From positions 124,001 to 188,000 of the forward strand of contig SVGY01000003.1 of the NCBI GenBank assembly GCA_015056145.1: 64,000 nucleotides of DNA, read 5' to 3'. The position numbers and the translations under genes are program-made. This stretch comes from Clostridiales bacterium (GTDB lineage: Bacteria; Bacillota; Clostridia; Christensenellales; Aristaeellaceae). The notes beneath the pieces were generated by a model, which saw only the letters and a program-made list of their open reading frames with translations, did no database searches and had not been told where the DNA came from. This document shows positions 43,039 to 55,000 of this stretch, in pieces (position 1 is the first letter of the stretch; each line of letters opens with the position of its first letter).

Positions 43039-43968
43039 TTACTTCTGGATAACTTGCTGCATAACGCCGTTATAGTCGTAGATGGCCACGTTGTGCATGC
43101 CTTCGTGCTCTTCAGAAGGATTGTAGAAGACCTCGATGCCTGTATCGGTCAGCTGGATTTTCCATGGGTGATAGATATCTGGCCGGTCATTATGGGCCTT
43201 CCATTTCAGGACACCATCCGGGCCGATGCAGATAGGAGCAGTATTGTAATAACCCACCACATAGATGCTTCCATCCGGCCCCACGGCGTGGCTGATGCTT
43301 CCGCTGAGGTTCAGCGCCTCGCCATCGGTAAAGTGCCAGCGCTCGGAACCGGAAAAATCAACCCCATAGGCATGGAAGCCTTTTTCTGCAACAAACATAA
43401 TAAGCAGCGGGTCCGTATCGGTGCCGGCAATAAATGCATCGGTAAGGGTAAGCTCGGTGAGGGCATTGCTCACATCGGAGATCTGCCACAGGGCGGTGCC
43501 GTTACCGTCGTAACATACCGCAACGATCTTTTCATGAGTGGTTCTTCCTGCCCGTTGTACTATAATGGTGCACTGGCTGGTAGCAAAATCCAGCACATGG
43601 GTTCCAGCCTCGATGAAGAGATCGTAGGAGGGCAGATCCGGCAAAAGATCCAGAATGGTGGGAGTGGTTTCAGAGGCAGGAGCGGACTCGGTTATCTCCA
43701 CCACCATGAGATAATCAGCGAGAATGTAACCGTAAAACCCATTGTAGCTGCAGCGGACGAAACCGTCGTTGACATAGGTGCAATCCTCCACCACAGCTCC
43801 CAAGGGCACTTTCAGCAACCGGACACTGTCAGGGTCGGCATCTTTTCGCAGGGAAACCCATTCGGTGCAGTTGATTACCTGCATTGTGACAGGGGCGGTT
43901 TCGGCCTGGCACACTGCTGCAAAGCTAAGCAGCACGGCGCACAGGAGCGATGCAAGTAGTTTTTTCAT
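43039..43968 (-). CDS. Secreted SH3-domain and beta-propeller protein
   Basis: 309 residues. A signal peptide (MKKLLASLLCAVLLSFAAV) precedes a bacterial SH3 module (VINCTEWVSLRKDADPDS...YGYILADYL, about 27-85). A C-terminal propeller-like part has WQISD, HAYGVDFSGSERWHF and GPDGSIYVVGYYN repeats. The SH3 part likely binds cell wall. ATG 43968 follows GTGAGGTGGATC. Cotranscribed with the GH63-like gene. Confidence 0.75.
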   Translation of the reverse strand: MKKLLASLLCAVLLSFAAVCQAETAPVTMQVINCTEWVSLRKDADPDSVRLLKVPLGAVVEDCTYVNDGFVRCSYNGFYGYILADYLMVVEITESAPASETTPTILDLLPDLPSYDLFIEAGTHVLDFATSQCTIIVQRAGRTTHEKIVAVCYDGNGTALWQISDVSNALTELTLTDAFIAGTDTDPLLIMFVAEKGFHAYGVDFSGSERWHFTDGEALNLSGSISHAVGPDGSIYVVGYYNTAPICIGPDGVLKWKAHNDRPDIYHPWKIQLTDTGIEVFYNPSEEHEGMHNVAIYDYNGVMQQVIQK

Positions 43969-44021
43969 GATCCACCTCACAATAGATTGAATAAAAGTCG
44001 TCCATTCGAGTGAATGAATAA

Positions 44022-44348
44022 TTACCAGCGGGTAAGATTTTTGTGGAATTTGTCCCGATAGACGGAAGCCATTTCCTCCGGGGTAACGCTATAGCAGAGC
44101 ATTACATCGTGGAAATACATCATCACGTCGCACATTTCCTCCACAAAGTGGCGGCGGGTCTCCGGGTCGTTCATGATGTTGTGATTGCCTTGCTTTTTGA
44201 TGATATCGCCAACTTCTCCCAGTTCGCCGTACAGCCACAGAAGCTTGTGCGCAGCCTTTTCAGGGGAAAGACCGCCCCATTTCTGAAAGTATTTTTCCTG
44301 AAGGATCCGTTGCATTTCCTGCATTTCTGTAAGGCTCATATCCTCCAC
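44022..44348 (-). CDS. MazG-like nucleotide pyrophosphohydrolase
   Basis: 108 residues from GTG 44348, which has AAAGAGG eight bases upstream; ATG 44393 would add 15 residues but lacks a clear ribosome site. The helical bundle carries the paired metal-binding motif ELGEVGD and EEMCDVMMYFHD (EExxD type) of the MazG/dUTPase superfamily. Substrate is probably a nucleotide triphosphate; the role could be house-cleaning. Confidence 0.75.
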   Translation of the reverse strand: MEDMSLTEMQEMQRILQEKYFQKWGGLSPEKAAHKLLWLYGELGEVGDIIKKQGNHNIMNDPETRRHFVEEMCDVMMYFHDVMLCYSVTPEEMASVYRDKFHKNLTRW

Positions 44349-44454
44349 AGAGCACACCTCTTTACAATTGTATTGGTAAAAATAATCATACATCGGAATT
44401 ACCCGAGGGTCAATAGGCAGCTGAGGCGATAAACCCTTTATCCAAAGGGAAAAT

Positions 44455-44482
44455 GAAAAAAATCCGCCTTTGTCAGGCGGAG
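44455..44482 (-). terminator. Terminator of the XRE membrane regulator gene
   Basis: CCGCC-TGACAAA-GGCGG on the minus strand followed by ATTTTTTT. Confidence 0.8.
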
Positions 44483-44499
44483 GAAGAATAGGCGCAATA

Positions 44500-45246
44500 T
44501 CAGGAGAGCAGGGGAACCGTCAGTCTGAATTCCAGCGTGTGACCGTTGTCGTCCCGGCCCTGCAAAACCAATTCTGCATGGGAAACATTCTCTTTGTTAA
44601 TGGCAAAAAGCCAGTGCAGAGGAGAGTCACCTTTGCGTAATTTGTCCGAATCCATCCAGTCCCTCATTTCGGAGTAGGAAACATAGGCTTTTTTATAGAT
44701 GCGCTGATCCTTGAAGACCAGAAGCGTGATGCGGTCGGGAGTAAAGGCGATGTCGCTCCTGTTCTCGATACTGAGGGTAAATTCCCAGCCGCTCAGATCG
44801 CCCAGCAATTGAGTATCATTTCGGACATATACCGGCGTTTCGAGGACTTCCATGTGGATGTCACTTGTTTTGTGGTAGTGTATGTAGAGAATGATAAAAA
44901 CAGCGCAGAAAACACAGAGCACAGAAGTAAGAACAATCCAGAGGACACGAGTTTTTCTTTTTTCCTTGAGAAGGGGATCCATAACCATGGCTGGGGAAGC
45001 AGGAGTGGCTGTAAGGGAAAAACTGTCGGAAATATGCTCTGAGGCGTAGCTGGACGGTGTCTCGCTTTCAAACTGGTAATCCAGTATGCCGGAGAGCCTC
45101 AGCAGCGTTTCTGCATCCGGTAAAGTGCGGCCGGATTCCCAGTGAGAAACGCCTTGCCGGGACATGTTCAGCAAGGACGCCAGCGCTTCCTGAGTCATAC
45201 CTTTTGCTTTCCGGGCTTCCTTGATTTGCTCGCCGATAGTTGCCAT
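44500..45246 (-). CDS. XRE-family regulator with a membrane helix
   Basis: 248 residues. The N-terminal helix-turn-helix (IGEQIKEARKAKGMTQEALA, LNMSRQGVSHWESGRTLPDA) precedes one membrane helix (VLWIVLTSVLCVFCAVFIIL, about 105-127) and an extracytoplasmic beta-rich domain. Membrane-bound XRE proteins often sense envelope signals. ATG 45246 is preferred (GAAAGGAACGCTGCACCA upstream). Confidence 0.85.
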   Translation of the reverse strand: MATIGEQIKEARKAKGMTQEALASLLNMSRQGVSHWESGRTLPDAETLLRLSGILDYQFESETPSSYASEHISDSFSLTATPASPAMVMDPLLKEKRKTRVLWIVLTSVLCVFCAVFIILYIHYHKTSDIHMEVLETPVYVRNDTQLLGDLSGWEFTLSIENRSDIAFTPDRITLLVFKDQRIYKKAYVSYSEMRDWMDSDKLRKGDSPLHWLFAINKENVSHAELVLQGRDDNGHTLEFRLTVPLLS

Positions 45247-45279
45247 TGGTGCAGCGTTCCTTTCCAGTACAATCAATTT

Positions 45280-45308
45280 ATTTTATCGCACTGGCAGAAA
45301 AAAAGCAA
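45280..45308 (-). promoter_or_regulatory. Promoter of the XRE membrane regulator gene
   Basis: Minus strand: TTGCTT, 17 bases, TAAAAT. Confidence 0.5.
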
Positions 45309-45373
45309 GCAAAGGTATCTGGTATGCAAAACGGAAAAACTTTCCGGCAGATAATCCCGGTGAGCATAATGAA

Positions 45374-45409
45374 GAAAAAGACGGCATCGTTTTTCAGATG
45401 CCGTCTTGC
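45374..45409 (-). terminator. Terminator of the adhesin-sortase operon
   Basis: AAGACGGCATC and GATGCCGTCTT pair around an eight-base loop; the minus-strand tail is TTTTCTTC. Confidence 0.85.
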
Positions 45410-45421
45410 CATGTTCATTTT

Positions 45422-46093
45422 TCAGGGGCCAGAAACAATGTTGCACCGCACGATTTCCCGCATGGTTCCCCCTGCAGTGCAGGTGGAAAGGGAGAGATCC
45501 CAGTCGCCGGCAGTCAGGTAGCCATTTTGATTGGGCTGCAATGTTTCGTGGGCATCAACAGCATAGGTGTATACAAGCCCGTCAGCATCGGTAAAGATGA
45601 TTTCATCCCCGATGGCCAATTCCTTCAAATTACCGAAATGGCTTTTGTAATTATGGGCAATGAGCACCAAATTCCCTCCTTCAGCCGTTCCGCTGTAATG
45701 GCAGGGCGTATGCTTCATTTTGGCATAACTCCACTGGGCCTGAACCGGGAGCGTCAACCCCAGCGAAGGAATTTGAAGCGTGCCTACATACGGTTTGTTT
45801 TTTGCATAAACCACCTTCATGGTGGGTGCGGGCGTGGGGGAGGGGACTTCCGTAATCCCCTCCGGATTGGGAGCATGGGTGGGGGCAGGGGATACAGAAA
45901 TGGTTTCCACCGCACCTGGCGGAGGGGTAACGCTCTTGTTTTCGCCAATGGCTGCAAGCACATCGGGCAGGGCGGCAGTGGATTCACTGGCAGCGGTGGC
46001 ATCCTCCCTTTGCAGGTACAGATTCCATCCCGCCACCGCAGCCATCAGCACGAAACCGAGAACCATCAGCAGGATTCCGATTTTAGTTTTCAT
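45422..46093 (-). CDS. Sortase, partner of the upstream giant adhesin
   Basis: 223 residues with an N-terminal membrane helix (about 5-27), a Pro/Thr/Ser linker (55-91) and the sortase fold. Catalytic residues are His147 (LIAHNYKSHFG), Cys205 (SLSTC) and Arg216 (REIVRC), all present. Its start overlaps the adhesin stop by 11 bases, so the two are translationally coupled, which suggests a dedicated sortase for the IPQTG substrate. Class cannot be fixed by eye; it resembles short housekeeping-like or class D/E forms. Confidence 0.88.
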   Translation of the reverse strand: MKTKIGILLMVLGFVLMAAVAGWNLYLQREDATAASESTAALPDVLAAIGENKSVTPPPGAVETISVSPAPTHAPNPEGITEVPSPTPAPTMKVVYAKNKPYVGTLQIPSLGLTLPVQAQWSYAKMKHTPCHYSGTAEGGNLVLIAHNYKSHFGNLKELAIGDEIIFTDADGLVYTYAVDAHETLQPNQNGYLTAGDWDLSLSTCTAGGTMREIVRCNIVSGP

Positions 46094-49000
46094 AGCGTTT
46101 CCTCTTTTTGAATACCCCGGGAAGCACCATTATCAGGCCGACCACATACAATGCTCCGCCAAGAAGCAGCAGCATGGTTTTGGGCCAGGTGATGGAGCCG
46201 GTCTGAGGAATATCGCCTTCCTTGTGGTTGACAAGGGTCAGGGAGTTTTTAACATCCTTCTTGCTGCCTACATCGATGCGGCCGCTGGCGTAAACCACAA
46301 CCTTCCACTGATAAGTGGAGGAACGCAGGTAACCATCGGGAGCCTTTTCTTCCAGCAAGGTGTACTTGCCGGGGAGGAGGTCGGTGAAAGTAATGCGTCC
46401 GTCGGAGCCAGTGGTGTGGATTTGCTTGTAATCGGTTCCTTTAAGGGAGAAGCGTGCGCCACTGAGCTTTTTGCTGCGATTGGCGCCATCCACCTTGGTC
46501 AGCATAAAGCTGAAGCGGGTTCTTGTATTGGTGATGGTATTGTTGCTGGTGTCGAAGTCCTCGCCAGTGACGGTGATGGTACCATTTTCGGAGACGGTCA
46601 CAGTCCAGGTGGCGTTTTCGGGCAGATCATATCCGGCGGGAGCCTTGGTTTCCTTCAGCGTATAAACGCCCACAGGAAGCCCTTCGTAAGTGAATACGCC
46701 TGCAGGTGCGCCTGCCTTGGGATAGATAAGCTGTCCGGCGGCGTTGGTGAAGGTGAAGGTTGCCCCCAGCAGTGCAGCGCCGTTTTCGTCGACCTTTTTG
46801 AAGGAGAAATCAGCGGTGACAGGTTCCGGTTCGGGGGTCTTGGTGTTGGTGATGGTATTGTTGGTGGTGTCGAAACCTTCGCCGGTAACGGAAACAGTTC
46901 CTTCTTCGGAGACGGTCACAGCCCAGGTAGCGTTGTCGGGCAGGTCGTAGCCTTCGGGGGCGGCCACTTCCGTCAGCACATAAGAGCCAGCGACCAAATC
47001 TTCGTAGGCAAACACGCCAGCTGCGGTATCGGCTTTTGCGGGGATGGAGCTGCCGTCAGCAGCGGTCAGAGTGAAGGTTGCGCCATCCAGAGCCACGCCG
47101 TTTTCATCCACCTTGGTGAAGGTGAAATCAGCAGTGATGGGTTCCGGTTCGGGGGTCTTGGTGTTGGTGATAGCTGCCTTGTCAGCGTCGAAGCCATCGC
47201 CGGTGACGGAAACAGTTCCTTCTTCGGAGACGGTCACAGTCCAGGTGGCGTTTTCGGGCAAGTCGTAGCCTTCGGGGGCAGCGGTTTCGGTAAGGGTGTA
47301 GCTGCCGGCAGTCAGCGCTTCGTAAGTGAACACGCCATCTGCGGTATCGACTTTTGCGGGGATAGAGCTGCCATCAGCAGCGGTCAGAGTGAAGGTTGCA
47401 CCATCCAGAGCCACGCCGTTTTCATCCACCTTGGTGAAGGAGAAATCAGCGGTGACAGGTTCCGGTTCGGGGGTCTTGGTGTTGGTGATGGTATTGTTGG
47501 TGGTGTCGAAACCATCGCCGGTGACGGAAACAGTTCCGTCCTCGGCAACAGTCACAGTCCAGGTGGCGTTGTCGGGCAGGTCGTAGCCTTCGGGAGCGGC
47601 CACTTCCGTCAGCACATAAGAGCCAACGGCCAAATCTTCGTAGGAAAACACGCTAGCTGCGGTATCGGCTTTTGCGGGGATGGAGCTGCCGTCAGCAGCA
47701 GTCAGAGTGAAGGTTGCACCATCCAGAGCCACGCCGTTTTCGTCCACCTTGGTGAAGGTGAAATCAGCGGTGACAGGTTCCGGTTCGGGGGTCTTGGTGT
47801 TGGTGATGGTATTGTTGGTGGTGTCGAAACCTTCGCCGGTAACGGAAACAGTTCCTTCTTCGGAGACGGTCACAGCCCAGGTAGCGTTGTCGGGCAGGTC
47901 GTAGCCTTCGGGGGCGGCCACTTCCGTCAGCACATAAGAGCCAGCGACCAAATCTTCGTAGGCAAACACGCCAGCTGCGGTATCGGCTTTTGCGGGGATG
48001 GAGCTGCCGTCAGCAGCGGTCAGAGTGAAGGTTGCGCCATCCAGAGCCACGCCGTTTTCATCCACCTTGGTGAAGGTGAAATCAGCAGTGATGGGTTCCG
48101 GTTCGGGGGTCTTGGTGTTGGTGATAGCTGCCTTGTCAGCGTCGAAGCCATCGCCGGTGACGGAAACAGTTCCTTCTTCGGAGACGGTCACAGTCCAGGT
48201 GGCGTTTTCGGGCAAGTCGTAGCCTTCGGGGGCAGCGGTTTCGGTAAGGGTGTAGCTGCCGGCAGTCAGCGCTTCGTAAGTGAACACGCCATCTGCGGTA
48301 TCGACTTTTGCGGGGATAGAGCTGCCATCAGCAGCGGTCAGAGTGAAGGTTGCACCATCCAGAGCCAAGCCGTTTTCATCCACCTTGGTGAAGGAGAAAT
48401 CAGCGGTGACAGGTTCCGGTTCGGGGGTCTTGGTGTTGGTGATGGTATTGTTGGTGGTGTCAAACCCTTCGCCGGTAACGGAAACAGTTCCTTCTTCGGA
48501 GACGGTCACAGTCCAGGTGGCATTTGCGGGCAGGTCGTAGCCTTCCGGGGCGGCGGTTTCGGTAAGGGTGTAGTTGCCAGCAGTCAGCGCTTCATAAGTG
48601 AACACGCCAGCTGCGGTATCGGCTTTTGCGGGGATAGAGCTGCCGTCAGCAGCGGTCAGAGTGAAGGTTGCGCCATCCAGAGCCACGCCATTCTCGTCAA
48701 CCTTCGTGAAGGTGAAATCAGCAGTGATGGGTTCCGGTTCGGGGGTCTTGATGTTGGTGATGGTGGCCTTGTCAGCGTCGAAACCATCGCCGGTAACGGA
48801 AACAGTTCCGTCCTCGGCAACAGTCACAGTCCAGGTGTCGTTGTCGGGCAGGTCGTAGCCTTCGGGGGCGGCGGTTTCGGTAAGGGTGTAGCTGCCAGCA
48901 GTCAGTGTTTCGTAAGTGAACACGCCATCTGCGGTATCGGCTTTTGCGGGGATGGAGCTGCCGTCAGCAGCGGTCAGAGTGAAGGTTGCACCATCCAGAG

Positions 49001-52000
49001 CCACGCCGTTTTCGTCCACCTTGGTAAAGGAGAAATCAGCGGTGACAGGTTCCGGTTCAGGGGTCTTGGTGTTGGTGATGGTGGCCTTGTCAGTATCGAA
49101 ACCATCGCCGGTGACGGAAACAGTTCCTTCTTCGGAGACGGTCACAGCCCAGGTGGCGTTGTCGGGCAGGTCGTAGCCTTCGGGGGCAGCGGTTTCGGTA
49201 AGGGTGTAGCTGCCAGCAGTCAGCGCTTCATAAGTGAACACGCCAGCTGCGGTATCGACTTTTGCGGGGATGTTGCTGCCGTCAGCAGCGGTCAGAGTGA
49301 AGGTTGCGCCATCCAGAGCCACACCGTTTTCGTCCACCTTGGTGAAGGTGAAATCAGCGGTGATGGGTTCCGGCTCGGGGGTCTTGATGTTGGTGATGGT
49401 ATTGTTGGTGGTGTCGAAACCATCGCCGGTAACGGAAACAGTTCCATCTTCGGAGACGGTCACAGCCCAGGTAGCGTTGTCGGGCAGGTCGTAGCCTTCG
49501 GGGGCGGCGGTTTCGGTAAGGGTGTAGCTGCCAGCAGTCAGCGCTTCATAAGTGAACACGCCAGCTGCGGTATCGACTTTTGCGGGGATGGAGCTGCCGT
49601 CAGCAGCGGTCAGAGTGAAGGTTGCGCCATCCAGAGCCACGCCGTTTTCATCCACCTTGGTAAAGGAGAAATCAGCAGTGACAGGTTCCGGCTCGGGGGT
49701 CTTGGTGTTGGTGATGGTAGCCTTGTCAGTGTCGAAACCATCGCCAGTCACAGATACAGTTCCATCCTCGGCAACAGTCACAGTCCAGGTAGTGTTTTCG
49801 GGCAGGTCGTAGCCTTCGGGGGCAGCCACTTCCGTCAGCAAATAAGAGCCAACGGCCAAATCCTCATAGGCAAACAAGCCAGCCTCTGCGCCATCCTTTG
49901 CAGGAATCACAGTGCCCTCGGCATTCACCAGCGTGAACACAGCGCCATCCAGAGCCACACCGTTTTCATCCACCTTGGTGAAGGAGAAATCAGCAGTGAT
50001 GGGTTCCGGTTCAGGGGTTTTGGTGTTGGTGATGGTAGCCTTGGCAGTATCGAAGCCATCGCCGGTAACGGAAACAGTTCCTTCTTCGGAGACGGTCACA
50101 GTCCAGGTGGCGTTTTCGGGCAGGTCGTAGCCTTCGGGGGCGGCGGTTTCGGTAAGGGTGTAGCTGCCAGCAGTCAGCGCTTCGTAAGTGAACACGCCAT
50201 CTGCGGTATCGGCCTTTGCGGGGATGGAGCTGCCGTCAGCAGCGGTCAGAGTGAAGGTTGCGCCATCCAGAGCCACGCCGTTTTCGTCCACCTTGGTGAA
50301 GGTGAAATCAGCAGTGATGGGTTCCGGCTCGGGGGTCTTGGTGTTGGTGATGGTAGCCTTGTCAGCGTCGAAACCATCGCCGGTGACGGTTACTGCGCCT
50401 TCTTCGGAGACAGTCACAGTCCAGGTGGCGTTTTCGGGCAGGTCGTAGCCTTCGGGGGCGACCACTTCCGTCAGCACATAAGAGCCAGCGACCAAATCTT
50501 CGTAGGCAAACACGCCAGCCTCTGCGCCATCCTTTGCAGGAATCACAGTGCCCTCGGCATTCACCAGCGTGAACACAGCACCACCCAGAGCCGCGCCGTT
50601 TTCATCCACCTTGGTGAAGGAGAAATCAGCGGTGACAGGTTCCGGTTCGGGGGTCTTGGTGTTGGTGATGGTATTGTTGGTGGTGTCGAAGCCATCGCCG
50701 GTGACGGTTACTGCGCCTTCTTCGGAGACGGTCACAGTCCAGGTGGCGTTGTCGGGCAGGTCGTAGCCTTCCGGGGCGGTCACTTCCGTCAGCACATAAG
50801 AGCCAACGGCCAAATCCTCATAGGTAAACACGCCAGCCTCTGCGCCATCCTTTGCAGGAATCACAGTGCCCTCGGCATTCACCAGCGTGAACACAGCACC
50901 ATCCAGAGCCACGCCGTTTTCGTCCACTTTGGTGAAGGAGAAATCAGCGGTGACAGGTTCCGGTTCGGGGGTCTTGGTGTTGGTGATGGTATTGTTGGTG
51001 GTGTCGAAACCATCGCCGGTAACGGTTACTGCGCCTTCTTCGGAGACGGTCACAGTCCAGGTGGCGTTGTCGGGCAGGTCGTAGCCTTCGGGGGCGGCCA
51101 CTTCCGTCAGCACATAAGTGCCAGCGACCAAATCCTCATAGGCAAACACGCCAGTCTCTGCGTCACCCTTTGCAGGAATCACAGTGCCCTCGGCATTCAC
51201 CAGCGTGAACACAGCACCATCCAGAGCCACGCCATTCTCGTCTACCTTGGTGAAGGTGAAATCAGCAGTGGTTACAGGGGTGTTCTTTGCAGTGAAAGTG
51301 TAGGTTTTTACGTCGTAATCGGAGGTCACGCTGATGCCTTGCGCATCCAGTGCATCCAGAACAGCCTGCGTTTCGGCAGAAGGTGCAATGGGAGTGCCGT
51401 TTTCATCAGCCTGGGCAAAGTAGAAGTACCAGGCTTCGTCGGTTTTTGCGTAGCCTTCGGGGGCTGCGGTTTCCCGCAGACAGTATACCTGGTCAAAGCC
51501 AAAGCCCTCTTCATCGGAGGTGAAGCGGAACAGCACACGGCCGCCGGCGCTGGTGGCAGTTTTGGTGGTAAGGGTCTCGTTCAGGCTTGCATCCACCGTA
51601 TAGATGCTAAACGTTGCGCCGTCCAGAGGCATGTCGGTCTCCCCGTCGTTTTTGAAGACTACAACGCCCCGCTGACCGTCCAGCAAAACTGCGGTGCTTG
51701 CGCCTGCGGCGGAAATATCAGCCTTGAAACTGTTTATCTGATGGTATTTGGTCAGGGAACCCAGTTGAGCGGCGTTGCCGATATTGCCGGTTTCCTGACC
51801 CACCTGGATGGTAGGCTCCACGATGTAAGTAAGCGTAAGGCTGGTGTTGTCAGGAATTTCCAGCTCAAAACTGCTGCCGTCATCGCTGAATTTCAGGTGA
51901 TAGGTGGAGCTGGATGCTGCAGCGCCACGGGCAAGCCGGTTGCCGTCCGCATCGGTGAGAACAAAGCTGTTTTGCAGGTAGGTAACGTTGGTATTGTTCA

Positions 52001-55000
52001 GGGCATCCTTGATGACCAGAATGTCAGAATCGGCATTCAGATCCATGCCTCTTGGATTGATGGTGAGGGAATAATTGATCCTGGAGCGATCCACAGCTAC
52101 GGAGCCGGATTTCATCAGGCGGTTATCCACAACGTTCATGGCCGAGGAACCGGTGATGTGATCGGTGTAGTTGTCCCAGGTGGCATCCGCTGCGTTGGTT
52201 ACGGTGGGAAGATAGGTGTCGCCGTTAAGGGATGCAGCGTAATCGTCGGTGAGCTGGCAGCAGTACAGGATGTAAACGCTGTCCGTGCTCCAGTTTCCGG
52301 GCACATCAAAGGTAAGGGTGAAGGTAGAACCGTTGTTTTGCAGGGTGAAATTGTCGATTGCAGTTCCGCCGTTGCCCATGGCAGCGCTGCGAATCTGCAG
52401 CGTTTCTTCCAGGAGTTCCATAAGAATCACGGTTTCGCCGGAACTCAGAACCGTAGTGGGCAAGGTATCCGTTACCGTAACGGTGGTGGATTCTCCCCGG
52501 TTGACAAATTTGCTGTCCTTCAGTGTGATCTGCCAGGCGAGGTCGCCCTTGCCGTCCTGATTGTAGCCGTATTCACCGGTGGAGCTGTTGTAGACGTCCT
52601 GATTCTGCAGCCAGCCGTTCTTTGCGGGCTTGGGCAGCTGATACCAGTTGCTCTGGGTGGTAGAGGTGGTAACGTCAAAACCGCCGTAGGTGTAGTTCAG
52701 CTCTGCACCATTGATATGGCACTGGGCCATGCCTTCGGGCAACAGAGAGGCGGAAGTGGTAAAGTTTCCGCCGATCCAGCGTGCCGTGGGAAGGGTCTCA
52801 AACACAGCGGGCAGGTTGAGGAGTACAGCCCACTCGTGATCGGAGGTTTTGGAAACGGTATAATGCTGGTTTTCTGTAAGGATGATGTAAGTACCCCAGT
52901 CCGCAGAACGGGCGGCCACTTCCACGTCGGTAATGGTCATGTAGTTCTGCATATCGGCTGGGATAACGTCTTTCATGATAAAGGTTTCAAGCCGCTCATA
53001 AGGCAGTGCGTGCAGATCGGCAGCCACTTCCCACTTGGTATGGAAGCACTGACTGGCACGGTCGAATTCGTTGGTGAGCACGCTTTTGATGGGCGCAGTT
53101 TCTACCGGAGTTTCGGGTTCCTCCACAGGGGGATCCTCCGGGTCATCGGGATCTTCGGGGTCATCAGGGTTTTCGGGGTCATCAGGGTCTTCCGGATCAT
53201 CGGGATTATCCTCGGGAAGCTCCACGACGACGGTATCGCTGTCGCCGCCGGTGGTATCGTCGAAGCGGTACTTTGTTTCGTAGGTGTTGGTCTGGGTGGG
53301 AACGATGCCGTTTTCGTCGGCGCTCTCCAGCTGGGTGTAATAGCTGATGATGTAGACGTTGTTGGTTTTTTCGCTGGTATTGCCGGTTTTGCCCAGGGTG
53401 AAGGTGAAGGAAGAACCGTCATCGCTGAAAACCACGCCTGCATCCGCTGCGGCTTGAGCGCTGGTGATATGGGCGCATTGCTGGTAATTGTTGAGGATGG
53501 TCATGGGGTAGGCGTCAGAAATCACATAGCTGCCGCCGGACAGGCGGTCAACAATCTGGCTGACACCGCTGTCTTGGAAGAAATTCCAGCGGAAACCCAG
53601 TTGCCACCGGACCAGCCGGGTGCCATCATCCAGGGTGATGATCTCGTAGGACTTTGCGGTGGGATCAAAGCTGGGAACGGTAATGGTGGCGTTGTCCTGA
53701 CGATTTTCGACGGGGAACTGATCTACTTTGGTCAGGGCTGCGTTGTTTGGCACGGTAAGGCTCTGGCCCTGGCTGAGGGCGGTTTCCGCTGCCTCGGGCT
53801 TGAGCTTCATGCGGTAAACAAGGCGGTATGCGCCGGGCTTGAGAGGATTACCAGTCACGGTGAAGGTGCGCACGTTGCCGTTGTCGTTGTAAGTGACGGA
53901 TACGTTTTCAGGCGTAGTCAGCCTGGAAGGGTCGATCCAGTCCGTAAGACCGGCTTCCATATACATAACCACAGGCGATTCGGAAATATGGCTAAGCCAC
54001 TGGCCCGCATCGTCAGTGATGGTGAGGGAACCTGCCTCGTTCAGGATGCGTGCGTCCACATAGAAGGTGGCATAGTAGTCCATGGTGCCATCGGCGGCGG
54101 GCATCTGGTAAATACCGTTGATGTACCCCTGATTGGAGTAATCCTGATACACGTCCTTGCTAAGGGCGGTATATTGGGATATGGGCGTATAGGTAAGTAG
54201 GGCATTGGACTCGGCCCCGGTGGGGGTATCGCCTTTGTAAACCTTGGCTGCGTTGGACTTCTGGTCATAGGTCAGAGCGCCGAAGCCGGAGCCGCTCTGG
54301 CTGAAAAGCTCGTCGTAGGATTTGGTGAGGGGGGCGGTATACTGGATGGTGTAAAGGCCCTTTGCCAGCATGCCGTCGGAGGAGGCAAGGTCAAACCGGG
54401 TGTTGAGGCTGTCGGTGTTGGTGGCGGTGACGGTAACATCGTCGCCACTGCCGGAAGTAATGGTCACATTCTGGGGCGCCCCAATAATGGAGCCTTCCTT
54501 GCGGGTATCCAGTACATTCAGGGGTACCTTGGAAAGGTCCACATCACGGTTCAGGTCCAGGGTGATGGTGTAGTGGGCTGTATAGTTGCCGGTAGCCTGG
54601 TCGTAGACCAGAGTTGCGGTTTTCACGGGAGTGCAGTTGGCAGCCAGGGGCAGGCTGATCTCCTTGTTGCCTACCACAAAATCAGCAGTGTTGTTATCCT
54701 CAAGGGCAGATGCATCCAGCTCACCGCTTACGTTGATGTAAAGATTGGTCAGGGCCTCGTAGCCGCTGATGCCATCCAGTGCGTTTTTGGTAAACGTCAG
54801 GCAGACTTTTTCGTTTTCCTTGTCCAGCCACCATTGGAAAGCAACGTTGCTGCTCTGCTGGATCATGCCGTCCTGACGCTGGCTGTAGCTCCAGGGCAGG
54901 TTGGCCCCAACAATGTTCTTCAAGCCCTCAAAGGGAATGGTGAACACGGTATTTTCATCGATCTGGGGAAGTTCCGTGGGACGGCCGCCCCAGAAATAAC

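Noticed and set aside
46520-51275. CRISPR array
   Set aside because: The repeats are 318-bp coding Cna-B domains in frame, not short repeats with unique spacers.
45819-54200. A 2793-codon open frame on the plus strand, opposite the giant adhesin
   Set aside because: The adhesin's repeat length (318 bp) is a multiple of three, so an antisense frame open in one repeat stays open in all. The product has no domains or start signals and the minus-strand protein is clearly real.
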